Assembly: GCA_938041955.1 (NCBI GenBank)
Contig: CALISD010000120.1
Coordinates: 55,792-119,791 of the forward strand
Direction: 5' to 3'
From: an uncultured Granulosicoccaceae bacterium
GTDB lineage: Bacteria > Pseudomonadota > Gammaproteobacteria > Granulosicoccales > Granulosicoccaceae
DNA: 64,000 nt
Below are positions 39,110-48,223 of the stretch, in pieces. The first letter of the stretch is position 1. Every line of letters begins with the position of its first letter. The notes beneath the pieces were generated by a model, which did no database searches, was not told the origin of the DNA, and saw only the letters and a list, made by a program, of their open reading frames with translations. Position numbers and translations under genes: made by a program.

Positions 39110-39979
39110 TTACAAACACTCTGCGAAACGACCCGGAGCTGTTAATCCGGTATCGCGATAGATCGCACTGTATCCAAATGCCCGAGCGCTGATACAAGCG
39201 CTGGAAAAGTCGGGAAGTAGTTCAACATACTCTGCCATGAATACGGGCTTGTTTGCAGTAACAAACAGCTGTGCGTCCTCACACCAGTTATCTACGAAGC
39301 AGTTTTCAGTAATCATCCAATCGACCTGATCAATCACATCTTTTACAAGTGCTTCGGCGTTTTTAAGTCCAAACCCTAAACCACGTTGATGAGATTCCCG
39401 GGCAAGCCACAATACATAGTCAGCGCTCTGTTGTCGGGTAATGCCGAAGCTGGTACCAAGACCGGTAACCACTCCTGAGGCACTGCGATTCTCTTGATAA
39501 AACGCATCGACGTTATCGCCTTCGATACCATCAAACCCTTTTGCCGCACAGCGATCTAACCGCGCCCGCATAACAGAAGCTAATGCGTCTATATTTGAGA
39601 TATCCAGCCACTGTTCGTCTTCATAACCATCGTAGCGCTCGCCTACGATATCCTTCGGGAACAGCGTTGCATCATCCCGCCACAATTCAACCGTACCAAC
39701 GCTGAAATAACAAATAAGCTTTACGCCACGGCTCTTGAGCAGGTCCAATTCAGCTTGCGGTGTATCAATATCTACATCATAGACATCAACTTTGTGGGAG
39801 GTAACAATCGGATCCTGCAGCTGCCAATACCAGCGCAGGTTTTCATCCGCACGAGGCTGCCACCAGGAATTTTCCACGGCCGTACCAATCTCCGGCTCCG
39901 GGGCATTCAACCGGGACCTCAAATCACAGGCACTTAAGATCAGAACCGTGGCGAGCAAAGCATGGGAAATATTAACCAA
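39110..39979 (-). CDS. GH114-like lipoprotein, copy 3 of 3
   Basis: 289 residues. A signal peptide with lipobox (LILSAC) is followed by the TIM-barrel family related to endo-alpha-1,4-polygalactosaminidase (GH114). Seen in order: SWWQPRADENLRWYWQLQ, YDVDIDTPQAEL, LICYFSVGTVELW, FDGIEGDNVDAF with the candidate catalytic acids, GLGFGLKNAE and FMAEYVEL. It is probably an outer-membrane or inner-membrane lipoprotein hydrolase acting on amino-sugar polymers, inferred from the family. The start is a TTG without a clear ribosome-binding site, 41 bases after copy 2. It most resembles copy 2. Confidence 0.83.
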   Translation of the reverse strand: MVNISHALLATVLILSACDLRSRLNAPEPEIGTAVENSWWQPRADENLRWYWQLQDPIVTSHKVDVYDVDIDTPQAELDLLKSRGVKLICYFSVGTVELWRDDATLFPKDIVGERYDGYEDEQWLDISNIDALASVMRARLDRCAAKGFDGIEGDNVDAFYQENRSASGVVTGLGTSFGITRQQSADYVLWLARESHQRGLGFGLKNAEALVKDVIDQVDWMITENCFVDNWCEDAQLFVTANKPVFMAEYVELLPDFSSACISARAFGYSAIYRDTGLTAPGRFAECL

Positions 39980-40020
39980 AGAAGGTATCCGGCACAGTAT
40001 CCTCCCGCCTATAGAGGGAA

Positions 40021-41031
40021 CTACTCACACGCCAGATAGATCCCTGTAGACAGAGAGGTATCTCGCCAGATAGCTGAGTAACCCAAAGATTTGGCCAACT
40101 CACATGCCGGTGTAAAGTCCGGCACCAGCTCATCGTACTCAGCCATAAAAACAGGCTTATCAGCATCTATGAATGCAGTCGCTGCCATACACCAGGAATC
40201 AAAGTAACAATCTTCGACTAACATCCAGTCCACTTCATTGACCACATCGGCAACCATTTCTTCTGCGTTTTTCAAACCGATGCCAAGACCGCGGCTATGC
40301 GCTTCCTTGGTTAACCAGCGAACATACGCGATACTCTCATCAAGAGTCATTTTGAAATTTGTGCCTATATTAACTACTTCACCCTGTTCGTCACGGGATT
40401 CATAGTTATGCGCATCCACGTTGTCTATTTCAATTGCGTGAAATCCTTTTGACTTACACTTATCCATTCGACCACGCATGATAGGCGCTAACGCATCAAT
40501 ATTGGCATAGTCGACCCATTGTTCATCGATGAGGTCTTCATACTGCTCACCGATTATTTCTTGCGGAAATAACAAATGATCTGACCGGAATGACTCGACC
40601 GTACCGGCGCTGAAATAGCAAATTACCTTGATATCTCTATCAATCAGCTGATCCAGCTTTTCCTGCGGAACTTCAATATCGACGTTGTACACTTGCACAG
40701 GCAGGGTGGTGTCAATTTCACCTTGCAGTTGCCATTGCCACTTAAGATTGTCACTGGCTTTCGGTTTCCACCAATCATCAATACCGGCAATCGGTTCAGC
40801 GGTCTCCACTGGTGACGGATCTGATGGTGGTGTTGTGTCTCCCGGCAACTCCCCTACCAACGGTGATTCCACAGGAGCAACTGCATCTTTGTCTCCCGGC
40901 ACTGCACCCGCCAGGTCCTGACCTTGGTTAGCATCCAGACCTGACGCCGTTAATGCAGTTGAATCACTACAACCCGCCAACCCAAAAGACAACAAAGTAG
41001 TGAACAATACAAGACAATTCGTACCTCTCAT
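40021..41031 (-). CDS. GH114-like lipoprotein, copy 2 of 3
   Basis: 336 residues, ATG start. Lipobox FGLAGC, then a Pro/Asp-rich linker (about 22-80) longer than in the other copies, then the GH114-type barrel: DDWWKPKASDNLKWQWQLQ, YNVDIEVPQEKL, VICYFSAGTVESF, FHAIEIDNVDAH, GLGIGLKNAEE and FMAEYDEL. It starts one base after the end of copy 1, so the two are surely co-transcribed. Cysteines in the C-terminal half (EDCYFDSWCMAA) recur in copy 3 (ENCFVDNWCEDA) and may form a disulfide. Confidence 0.86.
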   Translation of the reverse strand: MRGTNCLVLFTTLLSFGLAGCSDSTALTASGLDANQGQDLAGAVPGDKDAVAPVESPLVGELPGDTTPPSDPSPVETAEPIAGIDDWWKPKASDNLKWQWQLQGEIDTTLPVQVYNVDIEVPQEKLDQLIDRDIKVICYFSAGTVESFRSDHLLFPQEIIGEQYEDLIDEQWVDYANIDALAPIMRGRMDKCKSKGFHAIEIDNVDAHNYESRDEQGEVVNIGTNFKMTLDESIAYVRWLTKEAHSRGLGIGLKNAEEMVADVVNEVDWMLVEDCYFDSWCMAATAFIDADKPVFMAEYDELVPDFTPACELAKSLGYSAIWRDTSLSTGIYLACE

Positions 41032-41032
41032 A

Positions 41033-41962
41033 CTACTGACAACTCAAGCGAAAGCTACCATCAAGACTCAGAGGTAAAAACAGCGTTTGAAAACCATACG
41101 ACCGGGACACGTTACACAGTACCTCCCGCTCTACCGGGTCATCAATATGCACCTGCGTATATTCAGCGTTAAAGACGGGTTTACCTGCATCGATGATGGG
41201 AAGATAGCCTTCGCACTCGTTGTACTGAAAGCACTCCTCATTAATCAATAAATCGAAATAATCGACAACGTCATTTACCAGCTCCACATTGTTTTTTAAT
41301 GCAACCGCGAGCCCTCGCTTGTGCGCTTCATTGGCAAGAATCCGGGTATAAACTAAGGAGTCCTGCTGAGTGATCGCAAACCCCGTATCGTTAACAAACG
41401 CATCGACATTATCGAGTTCCACGCCATCGCAGCCCAATTCCACTGCAATGTCCATTCGATTAGCCATCAACTTAGTGATCGCAGGATTTCTTATATTCAA
41501 CCAAAGCTCGTTTGGATAGCCTATGTGTGGATTACCAGTCTCAAACGCTGCAAACAACTCAGCATCAGGCCGCCATGGCTCATAGGTACCGGCCGAGAAA
41601 TAACAGATCACCTGGCGCCCAAGCGCTTGCAACGGTTCGACAGACTTTTCATCTAATTGCGCAAACAAATCGACCACATAGACATCTGCCTCATAACTCA
41701 TATTGAGTTCGTCTTTGAGTTGCCAGTTCCATGTCGTATCAACAGAATATCGGGGCCAATCACCGTCTGTTATAGGAGTCAGCCCATCATCAAGTTGTAT
41801 TGCATCTATAACCTCTGGCTTGAGGAACTTAGCAATAGGCTCCAGACCTTCCACGCTGATTGTGCTAACGGGTAATTCGCGACTGTCGTCAGAGATACAG
41901 CCCGACAGTGTGAGAGCTACCAAACCTACCACGCAAGATGTCGTTATTCGTGAAATCAACAT
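41033..41962 (-). CDS. GH114-like lipoprotein, copy 1 of 3
   Basis: 309 residues, first gene of the three-gene run. Lipobox TLSGC. Barrel motifs: TTWNWQLKDELN, YVVDLF, VICYFSAGTYEPWRPDAELF, CDGVELDNVDAFVNDTGF, GLAVALKNNVEL, EECFQYNECEGY and VFNAEYTQ. This copy is closest to classical GH114 proteins, which have YDVDLF and GVEPDNVD. It is probably exported and membrane-anchored, with amino-sugar polymer hydrolysis as the inferred activity. Confidence 0.88.
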   Translation of the reverse strand: MLISRITTSCVVGLVALTLSGCISDDSRELPVSTISVEGLEPIAKFLKPEVIDAIQLDDGLTPITDGDWPRYSVDTTWNWQLKDELNMSYEADVYVVDLFAQLDEKSVEPLQALGRQVICYFSAGTYEPWRPDAELFAAFETGNPHIGYPNELWLNIRNPAITKLMANRMDIAVELGCDGVELDNVDAFVNDTGFAITQQDSLVYTRILANEAHKRGLAVALKNNVELVNDVVDYFDLLINEECFQYNECEGYLPIIDAGKPVFNAEYTQVHIDDPVEREVLCNVSRSYGFQTLFLPLSLDGSFRLSCQ

Positions 41963-42155
41963 AATTGTATTGTTTTGCCTTGCAGCTAAACTGCCATCTT
42001 AAATCACTAAGTTAATTACACCCGGGCAGTGCGTGGCAATTGGGTGCCACGCTCGCCCATGTAGGTAACGGCAGTTCTTTGGCAGACTTAAATACTGGAA
42101 TAAAGCATCCAAAAAAGGTTGCGAGCGCAACATATGTGGCTACTTAAAAGGCAGG

Positions 42156-42180
42156 AAGCCTGGGGCAGGACCCCAGGCTT
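42156..42180 (-). terminator. Probable terminator after the M42 peptidase gene
   Basis: A perfect 10-bp stem AAGCCTGGGG / CCCCAGGCTT with a 5-base loop, 53 bases past the peptidase stop. On the minus strand it is followed by CCTGCCTTTT, so the U-run is short and displaced. Confidence 0.6.
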
Positions 42181-42232
42181 AGTAACATCACGCATAACCT
42201 CAGCTAATCGCGCTTCCAACAAGAATAATATA

Positions 42233-43474
42233 TCAGCGCGTTTTTAACGATTTCGCTTTTTTGTGCTTCAGTTCCACAGCCTTGTCTAGTCTGGGATGGC
42301 TGGTCTTAAACTGGGTATTGAGATTTTTCACCTGCTCCATTGCGCATATCGTTTCAAAAATAACGTGTATAGCAGCAAGCACATCACTGGTGTTTCCGCT
42401 CTCTGATATGGTGTGCATATTCCGGATCGGAAAACCGATCGAAGTGGCCGCACAATCAACGCTTGCCAATACAGCGGCCATGCCGTCAGTCCCGGTGTCG
42501 TTGCCACAGACATCAAGCTGCATCGGTATTTTATGTTTTAACGCTGCACTTTTGATTTGATGGTTAAGGTGTTCACTGACTATTGCACCAGTGGATAAGG
42601 TAAACCCTTTTCCCATTTCAAGCGGAGACATATTGCGATCACCAATATTAGGAGCCGCCACATAGTCATGATTCACATCCACTGCGATCAAAGCATCAGG
42701 CTTTAATTCGCCAGCCATCACCCGGCTGCCGTAACGGCCAATCTCTTCATGTGATGCAAACGCGAATTGGCAACGTACCTTTTTAAGAGCCGCAACTCCA
42801 GCGATCAGCTTAGCTACTTCTGCTGCAACAAAACAACCCAATCCGTTATCCAGATAGGCCCCGTAAAAGGTATCAGGACTGAATGAGCGCTTGATTGGAC
42901 GGTCAAGCAACAACGTATCACCGGGTCGAATACCCAACGCCTCTATCTGGCCGACTTTATCAGCACCGTGAATTTGCAGCTCTAAATACATTTGTTTTGG
43001 ACGAATACCTTTATCACCGGTCCGTTGAGCGGGTTCGGAAAAGTGAATCGCCCCCATCGCCTCTACAGTGCCACCTTTTATTGCACGGTACTGACCTGGC
43101 TTTTGCGGATCATCACTAAACAAAGTGACCTCGTGACCAATCAATGTGCAAGGCAAAAAGGCATCGCTGTTGATCCATATTTTTCCGTCATTGCCAATCT
43201 TGCGCACCTGCATACGAATTTTGTCTGCATGGCCAACGATCATTACGGTGAACATATCATCCTTGCCCGGATGGGTGTCCCACACCACACCAGCGTTACC
43301 CTGAAATCGATGCATCGCCCAGCTCTTCGGCGAGAACTTATCAAAGTAAGGTTTTAGGACGCCTTCAGTCATTGCGCTCTCAAGTCCCACCGGACTCGGC
43401 GCAGCGATGATATCCCTCATCACCTTGAACTGAGACTCGGGCATCGCTTTGGCCCAGGGCTTAGTCTTGCTCAT
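42233..43474 (-). CDS. M42-family metallopeptidase (aminopeptidase/deblocking type)
   Basis: 413 residues. The co-catalytic metal site residues are seen in VMIVGHADKI, YGAYLDNGLGC (bridging Asp), FASHEEIGRYGS (catalytic Glu pair), IAVDVNHD and FPIRNMHTISES (late His). This arrangement is the M42 glutamyl aminopeptidase/cellulase-M family, usually a large cytoplasmic oligomer that trims peptides. A Lys-rich tail (ELKHKKAKSLKTR) ends the protein. It stands alone on the minus strand. Confidence 0.88.
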   Translation of the reverse strand: MSKTKPWAKAMPESQFKVMRDIIAAPSPVGLESAMTEGVLKPYFDKFSPKSWAMHRFQGNAGVVWDTHPGKDDMFTVMIVGHADKIRMQVRKIGNDGKIWINSDAFLPCTLIGHEVTLFSDDPQKPGQYRAIKGGTVEAMGAIHFSEPAQRTGDKGIRPKQMYLELQIHGADKVGQIEALGIRPGDTLLLDRPIKRSFSPDTFYGAYLDNGLGCFVAAEVAKLIAGVAALKKVRCQFAFASHEEIGRYGSRVMAGELKPDALIAVDVNHDYVAAPNIGDRNMSPLEMGKGFTLSTGAIVSEHLNHQIKSAALKHKIPMQLDVCGNDTGTDGMAAVLASVDCAATSIGFPIRNMHTISESGNTSDVLAAIHVIFETICAMEQVKNLNTQFKTSHPRLDKAVELKHKKAKSLKTR

Positions 43475-43595
43475 TTATTTATTCCAGATTAGTTCAATTG
43501 CACCTCAGGGATTCAACGCCTGAAGGTCTAAAAAGTGCCAAGCGTAAATTATAGACCGCGAATTGCCGTTTGGCTGAGACAATACCTATTGGAAG

Positions 43596-44033
43596 TTAAG
43601 ACAGGCTCTTACGCAAACGCTCAACCCGCTTTCGATTAGCACCCAAGTCACCGTGACCCACACGTGATGACGAGCGGACATGAATATTATCGCCATCTAA
43701 TCGCACCATAACATCATCGGTAAACCCGAATATGCCGCTGGTAAATGTAGCTTGCAAGGTATCGGTATTCCTACTGGTGACCACGCCTCCCAAGTCATCC
43801 ACCGCTTGTGCAATCGAATCTATTGAATGTGAATTCAAAGCAATTGCCGCTATATGGTGTTCACCCGAAGGTGATTGTTCACTGCAAACGCAATTGGGCT
43901 TCGGACCACATGGTGGCAATTTACCGCCGCTAATCTGTGGGGCGGCGATATCGACCGATTTTTTCCCCTGATAAAACAACAAACAAGCTACAGCCACAAT
44001 AACCAATAACGCCAACACTGCCAAGATTTTCAA
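43596..44033 (-). CDS. DUF1499 membrane-anchored protein
   Basis: 145 residues. An N-terminal membrane helix (about 3-23) precedes the DUF1499 domain, recognised by KLPPCGPKPNCVCS near residues 38-51 and the C-terminal DDVMVRLDGDNIHVRSSSRVGHGDLGANRKRVERLR. The function of the family is unknown. It is divergent from the nitrile hydratase operon across about 130 bases. Confidence 0.85.
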   Translation of the reverse strand: MKILAVLALLVIVAVACLLFYQGKKSVDIAAPQISGGKLPPCGPKPNCVCSEQSPSGEHHIAAIALNSHSIDSIAQAVDDLGGVVTSRNTDTLQATFTSGIFGFTDDVMVRLDGDNIHVRSSSRVGHGDLGANRKRVERLRKSLS

Positions 44034-44162
44034 AACACTTCCCTTAAATTATTTAACAAGTAAGTTTCACATCATTCTTAGTCGAAAGTTCGATTTCAGA
44101 TAATGCATATTCCAGTGTATTCTGTACAAGCCATACCAGCCAGTCTTACCGGGAGCTAGCCA

Positions 44163-44777
44163 GTGTCAGAGCACACGCACCACCATCATGCGCCACCTTC
44201 GGAAATAGAAGAACGGGTAAAAAAACTCGAATCTTTACTCATAGACAAAAAGCTGGTTGACCCACAAAGTCTCGATCTACTCGTCGATACTTATCAGAAT
44301 AAGGTAGGGCCAAAAAACGGCGCTGCAGTGGTAGCCCGCGCCTGGACTGACGCTGATTATCGCAAGAGACTACTGGAAGACGCAACGCCTGCCATCATGG
44401 AACTGGGTTATGAAGGCCGCCAGGGTGAACACATGGTCTGTGTTGAAAATACACCACAAGTGCACAACATGGTCGTCTGCACCTTGTGTTCGTGTTATCC
44501 ATGGCCGGTGCTGGGTTTACCGCCCGCCTGGTACAAAGCTTCAAGTTATCGCGCCCGCGCTGTGTCTGAACCTCGAGAAGTGTTAAAAGAATTTGGCCTC
44601 GTGCTTGACCCTGAAGTGGAAGTTCGGGTGTGGGACTCTACCGCCGAAATCCGTTATCTCGTATTACCGTTACAACCGGCCGGCACTGAAACATTCACCG
44701 AACAACAGCTCGCCGCTATTGTTACCCGTGACGCTATGATCGGGGTCACTCAAGTTTCCGCACCAGACGCGGCTTAA
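44163..44777 (+). CDS. nthA: Nitrile hydratase alpha subunit, cobalt type
   Basis: 204 residues, GTG start with GGGAG eight bases upstream. The metal motif VCTLCSC (Cys106, Thr107, Cys109, Ser110, Cys111) has Thr at the second position, the hallmark of cobalt enzymes (iron enzymes have VCSLCSC). It is followed by [27 protein letters not shown], conserved in the family. The N-terminus is His-rich (HTHHHH). With the beta subunit it hydrates nitriles to amides in the cytoplasm. First of a three-gene operon. Confidence 0.96.
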   Translation: MSEHTHHHHAPPSEIEERVKKLESLLIDKKLVDPQSLDLLVDTYQNKVGPKNGAAVVARAWTDADYRKRLLEDATPAIMELGYEGRQGEHMVCVENTPQVHNMVVCTLCSCYPWPVLGLPPAWYKASSYRARAVSEPREVLKEFGLVLDPEVEVRVWDSTAEIRYLVLPLQPAGTETFTEQQLAAIVTRDAMIGVTQVSAPDAA

Positions 44778-44790
44778 TCGGGAGGCGCTC

Positions 44791-45468
44791 ATGAACGGTG
44801 CACATGATCTCGGTGGTAAACATGGCTATGGAGCCATAGATCAATCACAGACAGAAAACTTTGAACATCGTTGGGAAGAAACGGTTTTCGGCCTGACACT
44901 CACCTGCGGCATGTTAGGGCAATGGAATCTTGATCAATCAAGGTTCGCTCGCGAAAGTACCGACCCGGCGCACTATTTATCCAGCACCTATTACGAACAC
45001 TGGCTGCATGGCTTAGAACTATTGTTGCTGGAAAAAGGTTTGGTGACAGCACTAGAACTGCAAAACGGCAAGAGCGGCTCAGCTTCAAAACTCCCGGCTG
45101 CCACCCCTGATAAAGTAAAGAAAATACTGGCGAGCGGCGCCCCGACCCTGCTGCCTGAACAAACACCTAACAAGTTCGTGCCTGAGCAGTCCGTCGTGGT
45201 TAAAAACGATCATCCCAAATGGCACACCAGAGCCCCGACCTACATAAAAGGCATCGCGGGAAAAGTGGTCAAACTCCACGGCGCACATATCTACGCTGAT
45301 GAACATGCAAGATCAGGCAAAAAAACACCAGAGCATTTGTACTCGGTCAGGTTCGAAGCGAAAGACATCTGGGGTCAGGATGCTGAGCCCAATAGCTGTG
45401 TTTACATTGATCTGTTTGAACCCTACTTACTTTCACTAGATGAACACCAACTCGCTCCAGGCAATTAA
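44791..45468 (+). CDS. nthB: Nitrile hydratase beta subunit
   Basis: 225 residues. MNGAHDLGGKHGYGAID at the N-terminus, HWLHGLELLLLEKGLVT, and the C-terminal SH3-like barrel with HTRAPTYIKGIAGKVVKLHG and YSVRFEAKDIWG are typical of the beta chain, which contributes arginines to the metal site of the alpha chain. It begins 13 bases after nthA with GGGAGG just before the start. Confidence 0.96.
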   Translation: MNGAHDLGGKHGYGAIDQSQTENFEHRWEETVFGLTLTCGMLGQWNLDQSRFARESTDPAHYLSSTYYEHWLHGLELLLLEKGLVTALELQNGKSGSASKLPAATPDKVKKILASGAPTLLPEQTPNKFVPEQSVVVKNDHPKWHTRAPTYIKGIAGKVVKLHGAHIYADEHARSGKKTPEHLYSVRFEAKDIWGQDAEPNSCVYIDLFEPYLLSLDEHQLAPGN

Positions 45469-45470
45469 TC

Positions 45471-45728
45471 ATGGACAAGCGTTTTACTGAACAAGTACAC
45501 AAACCCGACAACGGCGAACTGGCATTCGATGCACCCTGGCAAGCCAAAACATTCGCTATGGCCGTGCAGCTTAACGAATCAGGTGTATTCACATGGACTG
45601 AATGGGCAGAGGAGCTGTCAAGCCAGATTGCAGACTTTGAAAAACACAACGCAATTGAAAACAGTAACGACTACTACAAACTTTGGCAAAGCGCCCTTGA
45701 GCAATTAGTTCAACAGAAAACCGCTTAG
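45471..45728 (+). CDS. Nitrile hydratase accessory (activator) protein
   Basis: 85 residues, 2 bases after nthB. The segment ELAFDAPWQAKTFAMAVQLNESGVFTWTEWAEELS is characteristic of nitrile hydratase activator proteins, which in cobalt enzymes help load the metal by subunit exchange with the alpha chain. It is somewhat short for the family. No amidase gene follows, so further breakdown of the amide must be encoded elsewhere. Confidence 0.9.
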   Translation: MDKRFTEQVHKPDNGELAFDAPWQAKTFAMAVQLNESGVFTWTEWAEELSSQIADFEKHNAIENSNDYYKLWQSALEQLVQQKTA

Positions 45729-45792
45729 CTACTAAGGCCAGCCAGCATTATTCATGAGGATTCGGCACACAGAGGAAATCTCTCTATATAGG

Positions 45793-45847
45793 TCAGCTGA
45801 TCATCAGAGAAACATGGCCCGCCAACGAGCCAATGAGGATCAGCTGA
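45793..45847. repeat. Spaced inverted repeat between the nitrile hydratase and repair-like operons
   Basis: TCAGCTGATC (45793-45802) and GATCAGCTGA (45838-45847) are perfect inverted copies 35 bases apart, with two to three more matching bases each side allowing one mismatch. It could form a cruciform or a weak hairpin between two convergent transcripts, or be an operator. No T-run is present. Confidence 0.4.
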
Positions 45848-45978
45848 GATGTGACGCGAGATTTTCTTCTGGTGCCGACTAGACACACAGCAAAATTAAA
45901 AACATTAAGGGTTACCATAAAACACTGTATGTAGAGAGCAAACGCTAATTTGAGCGGTCGCCCTGTGAACTATGAAGG

Positions 45979-46701
45979 CTAACAATCAAGATCAAGCAAC
46001 ATCAGTGAGTGGTCAGATGCCTTCTGTTCACGCGCTTCGTGATCATAACGGACATCGACAATCATCTCATCCAACGCTCGTGATGCAAGCGCATGGTCAT
46101 AGCGGAAACCGTTAGACTTCCTGGTGCTCACCCAGGTAAACTCCCGCGCTTTCGGATGTCTCTCACGCCACGCGTCGCACCAACCATCAGACAGTAATTG
46201 CTGAAACATATGTGTGGCGTAGAAGGTTTTGGTCTCAGAATCTACCAGCGGAATTCCGCAATTAAAATCCCCAACCAACAACGAGTGACCGTCACGCCAC
46301 GATTTCGGCAATTCCAGTAATGCGTTAAACAGAGGTATCTGCGCTTTCTTTTGTGGGAAGTGCACCGCGATGAGATTAATATCAATCATCGGAGAGACTT
46401 CGATCGTGGCCTCGATTGCTCTGGCCGGAACCGTGTTATCCGGAAACGATTTCGCCTGCATAGGCAGACGAGTTGCAATGACTATACTGTTTTCCCGCGC
46501 ACTGGATGTGTCCGGGGCGAAAACGGTATCAAGACCAAGGGATTTTAATCCATCGAGTAATACAGATTTACTTCGGCCATGGCGGAATTCCTGCAGGGTA
46601 ACAATATCAGGATCATGCTGTTCAATTGTTGACAGAATTTGCTCGCAACGGGTACCGCCGCCGTGCAAAATATTCCAGCTCAGTAATCGTAACGGCTTCA
46701 C
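45979..46701 (-). CDS. Endonuclease/exonuclease/phosphatase (EEP) family protein
   Basis: 240 residues, GTG start. EEP-fold motifs: LLSWNILHGGG (metal-binding Asn), IVTLQEFRHG (metal-binding Glu), LIAVHFP, LLVGDFNCG (catalytic Asp and Asn), FTWVS, FRYDHALAS and KASDHSLMLLDL (catalytic Asp-His). Members include AP endonucleases, DNase I-like nucleases and phosphodiesterases, so the substrate is not settled. It is last in the five-gene operon with a DNA ligase and a primase, 43 bases after the ligase, which suggests DNA end processing. Confidence 0.88.
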   Translation of the reverse strand: MKPLRLLSWNILHGGGTRCEQILSTIEQHDPDIVTLQEFRHGRSKSVLLDGLKSLGLDTVFAPDTSSARENSIVIATRLPMQAKSFPDNTVPARAIEATIEVSPMIDINLIAVHFPQKKAQIPLFNALLELPKSWRDGHSLLVGDFNCGIPLVDSETKTFYATHMFQQLLSDGWCDAWRERHPKAREFTWVSTRKSNGFRYDHALASRALDEMIVDVRYDHEAREQKASDHSLMLLDLDC

Positions 46702-46744
46702 TGAACTGGCAATCCTGAATATCGAAAATCACTCGGTTGGCGAA

Positions 46745-48208
46745 TCAAAGCGTCGACCAACCGGAGACAAAATACTTCTTCTCCCACTCTTTCCAATACT
46801 GCTCCATCTGATCAACAGAGCTGCTCACGCGAACATCATGCTTCAGAGGATCTTTACGATTTGGACTAAAGTCGGTCAGATGCAATACAAAAGCCGGGTA
46901 GTCTTTTGACTTCTCTTCCTTGTTTGTCTTCCACAACATCAGTTTACGCACCATGGTTGCACCACGAAGTTCCTTGGTAGCGACTGAGCGTTTTATCAGT
47001 TCACTGGCAGGTAATTTGAGTTCTTCGCTCACCACATTGGCCGAGGGAATCTCTACAATATCCGTCAACTGCTTAAAACTAATATCTTCCTTTACGGCTT
47101 TTTTGTCATCCCGAATTCTTATAAATTGCGGAGAGATGATGCTACACAAGGGTAAACGTCTGATCCCCTCCCACAGTCGCTGTTCGTCATTCCACTCAAG
47201 CACCATTTTATCAATTGTATTGCCGCGCGATGTTCTGGCAATAATATCAAGGCAGGATATTTCAAAAACGATACCGGGTTCGATCATACGATAGGCCACC
47301 CGATCAGAGTTTACTTCTGCATACTCACTCTCTACTACATGTTCTTCCAGCATCTTCAGCATTTGCGTGCGATCGTCATCAGAGAAGCCACCCCCAACGC
47401 GACCGATCACATGAAAAGTATCATCCTGGCGGATAGACGCGAGCATTACATCGTGCAGCATACCCGAACGATCATCCAATCCTTCAGTAAACCCGATCGC
47501 TACCAGATCAATAGTGTGGCGCGGCTTAACTTTAAAAACACCGGCAGTGTCACTACGCGCTACCACACCCTCAGCACTTTCACCGTCAACCCACTTCTTG
47601 AATTGCTTTAAAACCGCTTTGCTGCCGTCACCAATGATGGTTTCAACAGGGTGGATCCGATCCCCTTCACCAAATATTTCCGTAATGCGGTCAAAACGTT
47701 CTGCGTAGCTACCACCACGCTGCTCATCGTTCCATTCATATATATTAAATATCCCGAAACAGAGGCTCGCAACATCTTCCTCTGACTTGGGTGCGCGGGC
47801 TACGCGAACCACATCGTGAACGCGCGGTCGATTGCCATCTGGCCGGCGTACATAGAGTTCACCACCAAATATTGCAAAGCGGACTCCTGTTTTATCCAGC
47901 GCTTCCTTTGCTTCTTCATGAAACGATGCGCCCATACGAATAGTGCCACCCGGGTTGATGGTAAATACTTCTCCCTCGCTGTAAACAAGACAGGTAAACT
48001 CACCATCAATCTTTCGACTGATATGATAATCGCCGGACGGGATACGCCTTTTAGCCAGATCCCTGTCGAGCGCCATGGTCATCTGACCAAGCTGTCTACG
48101 GCGCATTCGCACGCGCTGCAAGATGGTATTGTCCGACAATGCATCAGCCTTACCCGTGTAGTAATCGCCTACACGCTGTTTGCATGCGTCCCGATTTATT
48201 AGTGCCAT
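46745..48208 (-). CDS. ATP-dependent DNA ligase-like protein with extra C-terminal domain
   Basis: 487 residues. Nucleotidyltransferase motifs: I SRKIDGEF (Lys66, adenylation), III FAIFGGELYV (Glu117), IV EGVVARS (Glu213), V FKVKP (226-230). The OB-fold follows with HVIGRVGGGFSDDD and the motif-VI-like region SPQFIRIRDDK (359-369). These match ATP-dependent DNA ligases. Residues about 380-487 are additional, aromatic near the end (YWKEWEKKYFVSGW), and I do not recognise them. There is no obvious N-terminal DNA-binding domain. It sits between the SAM-domain gene (15 bases) and the EEP gene. Confidence 0.87.
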   Translation of the reverse strand: MALINRDACKQRVGDYYTGKADALSDNTILQRVRMRRRQLGQMTMALDRDLAKRRIPSGDYHISRKIDGEFTCLVYSEGEVFTINPGGTIRMGASFHEEAKEALDKTGVRFAIFGGELYVRRPDGNRPRVHDVVRVARAPKSEEDVASLCFGIFNIYEWNDEQRGGSYAERFDRITEIFGEGDRIHPVETIIGDGSKAVLKQFKKWVDGESAEGVVARSDTAGVFKVKPRHTIDLVAIGFTEGLDDRSGMLHDVMLASIRQDDTFHVIGRVGGGFSDDDRTQMLKMLEEHVVESEYAEVNSDRVAYRMIEPGIVFEISCLDIIARTSRGNTIDKMVLEWNDEQRLWEGIRRLPLCSIISPQFIRIRDDKKAVKEDISFKQLTDIVEIPSANVVSEELKLPASELIKRSVATKELRGATMVRKLMLWKTNKEEKSKDYPAFVLHLTDFSPNRKDPLKHDVRVSSSVDQMEQYWKEWEKKYFVSGWSTL

Positions 48209-48223
48209 GCTTCAGACCTCTTA

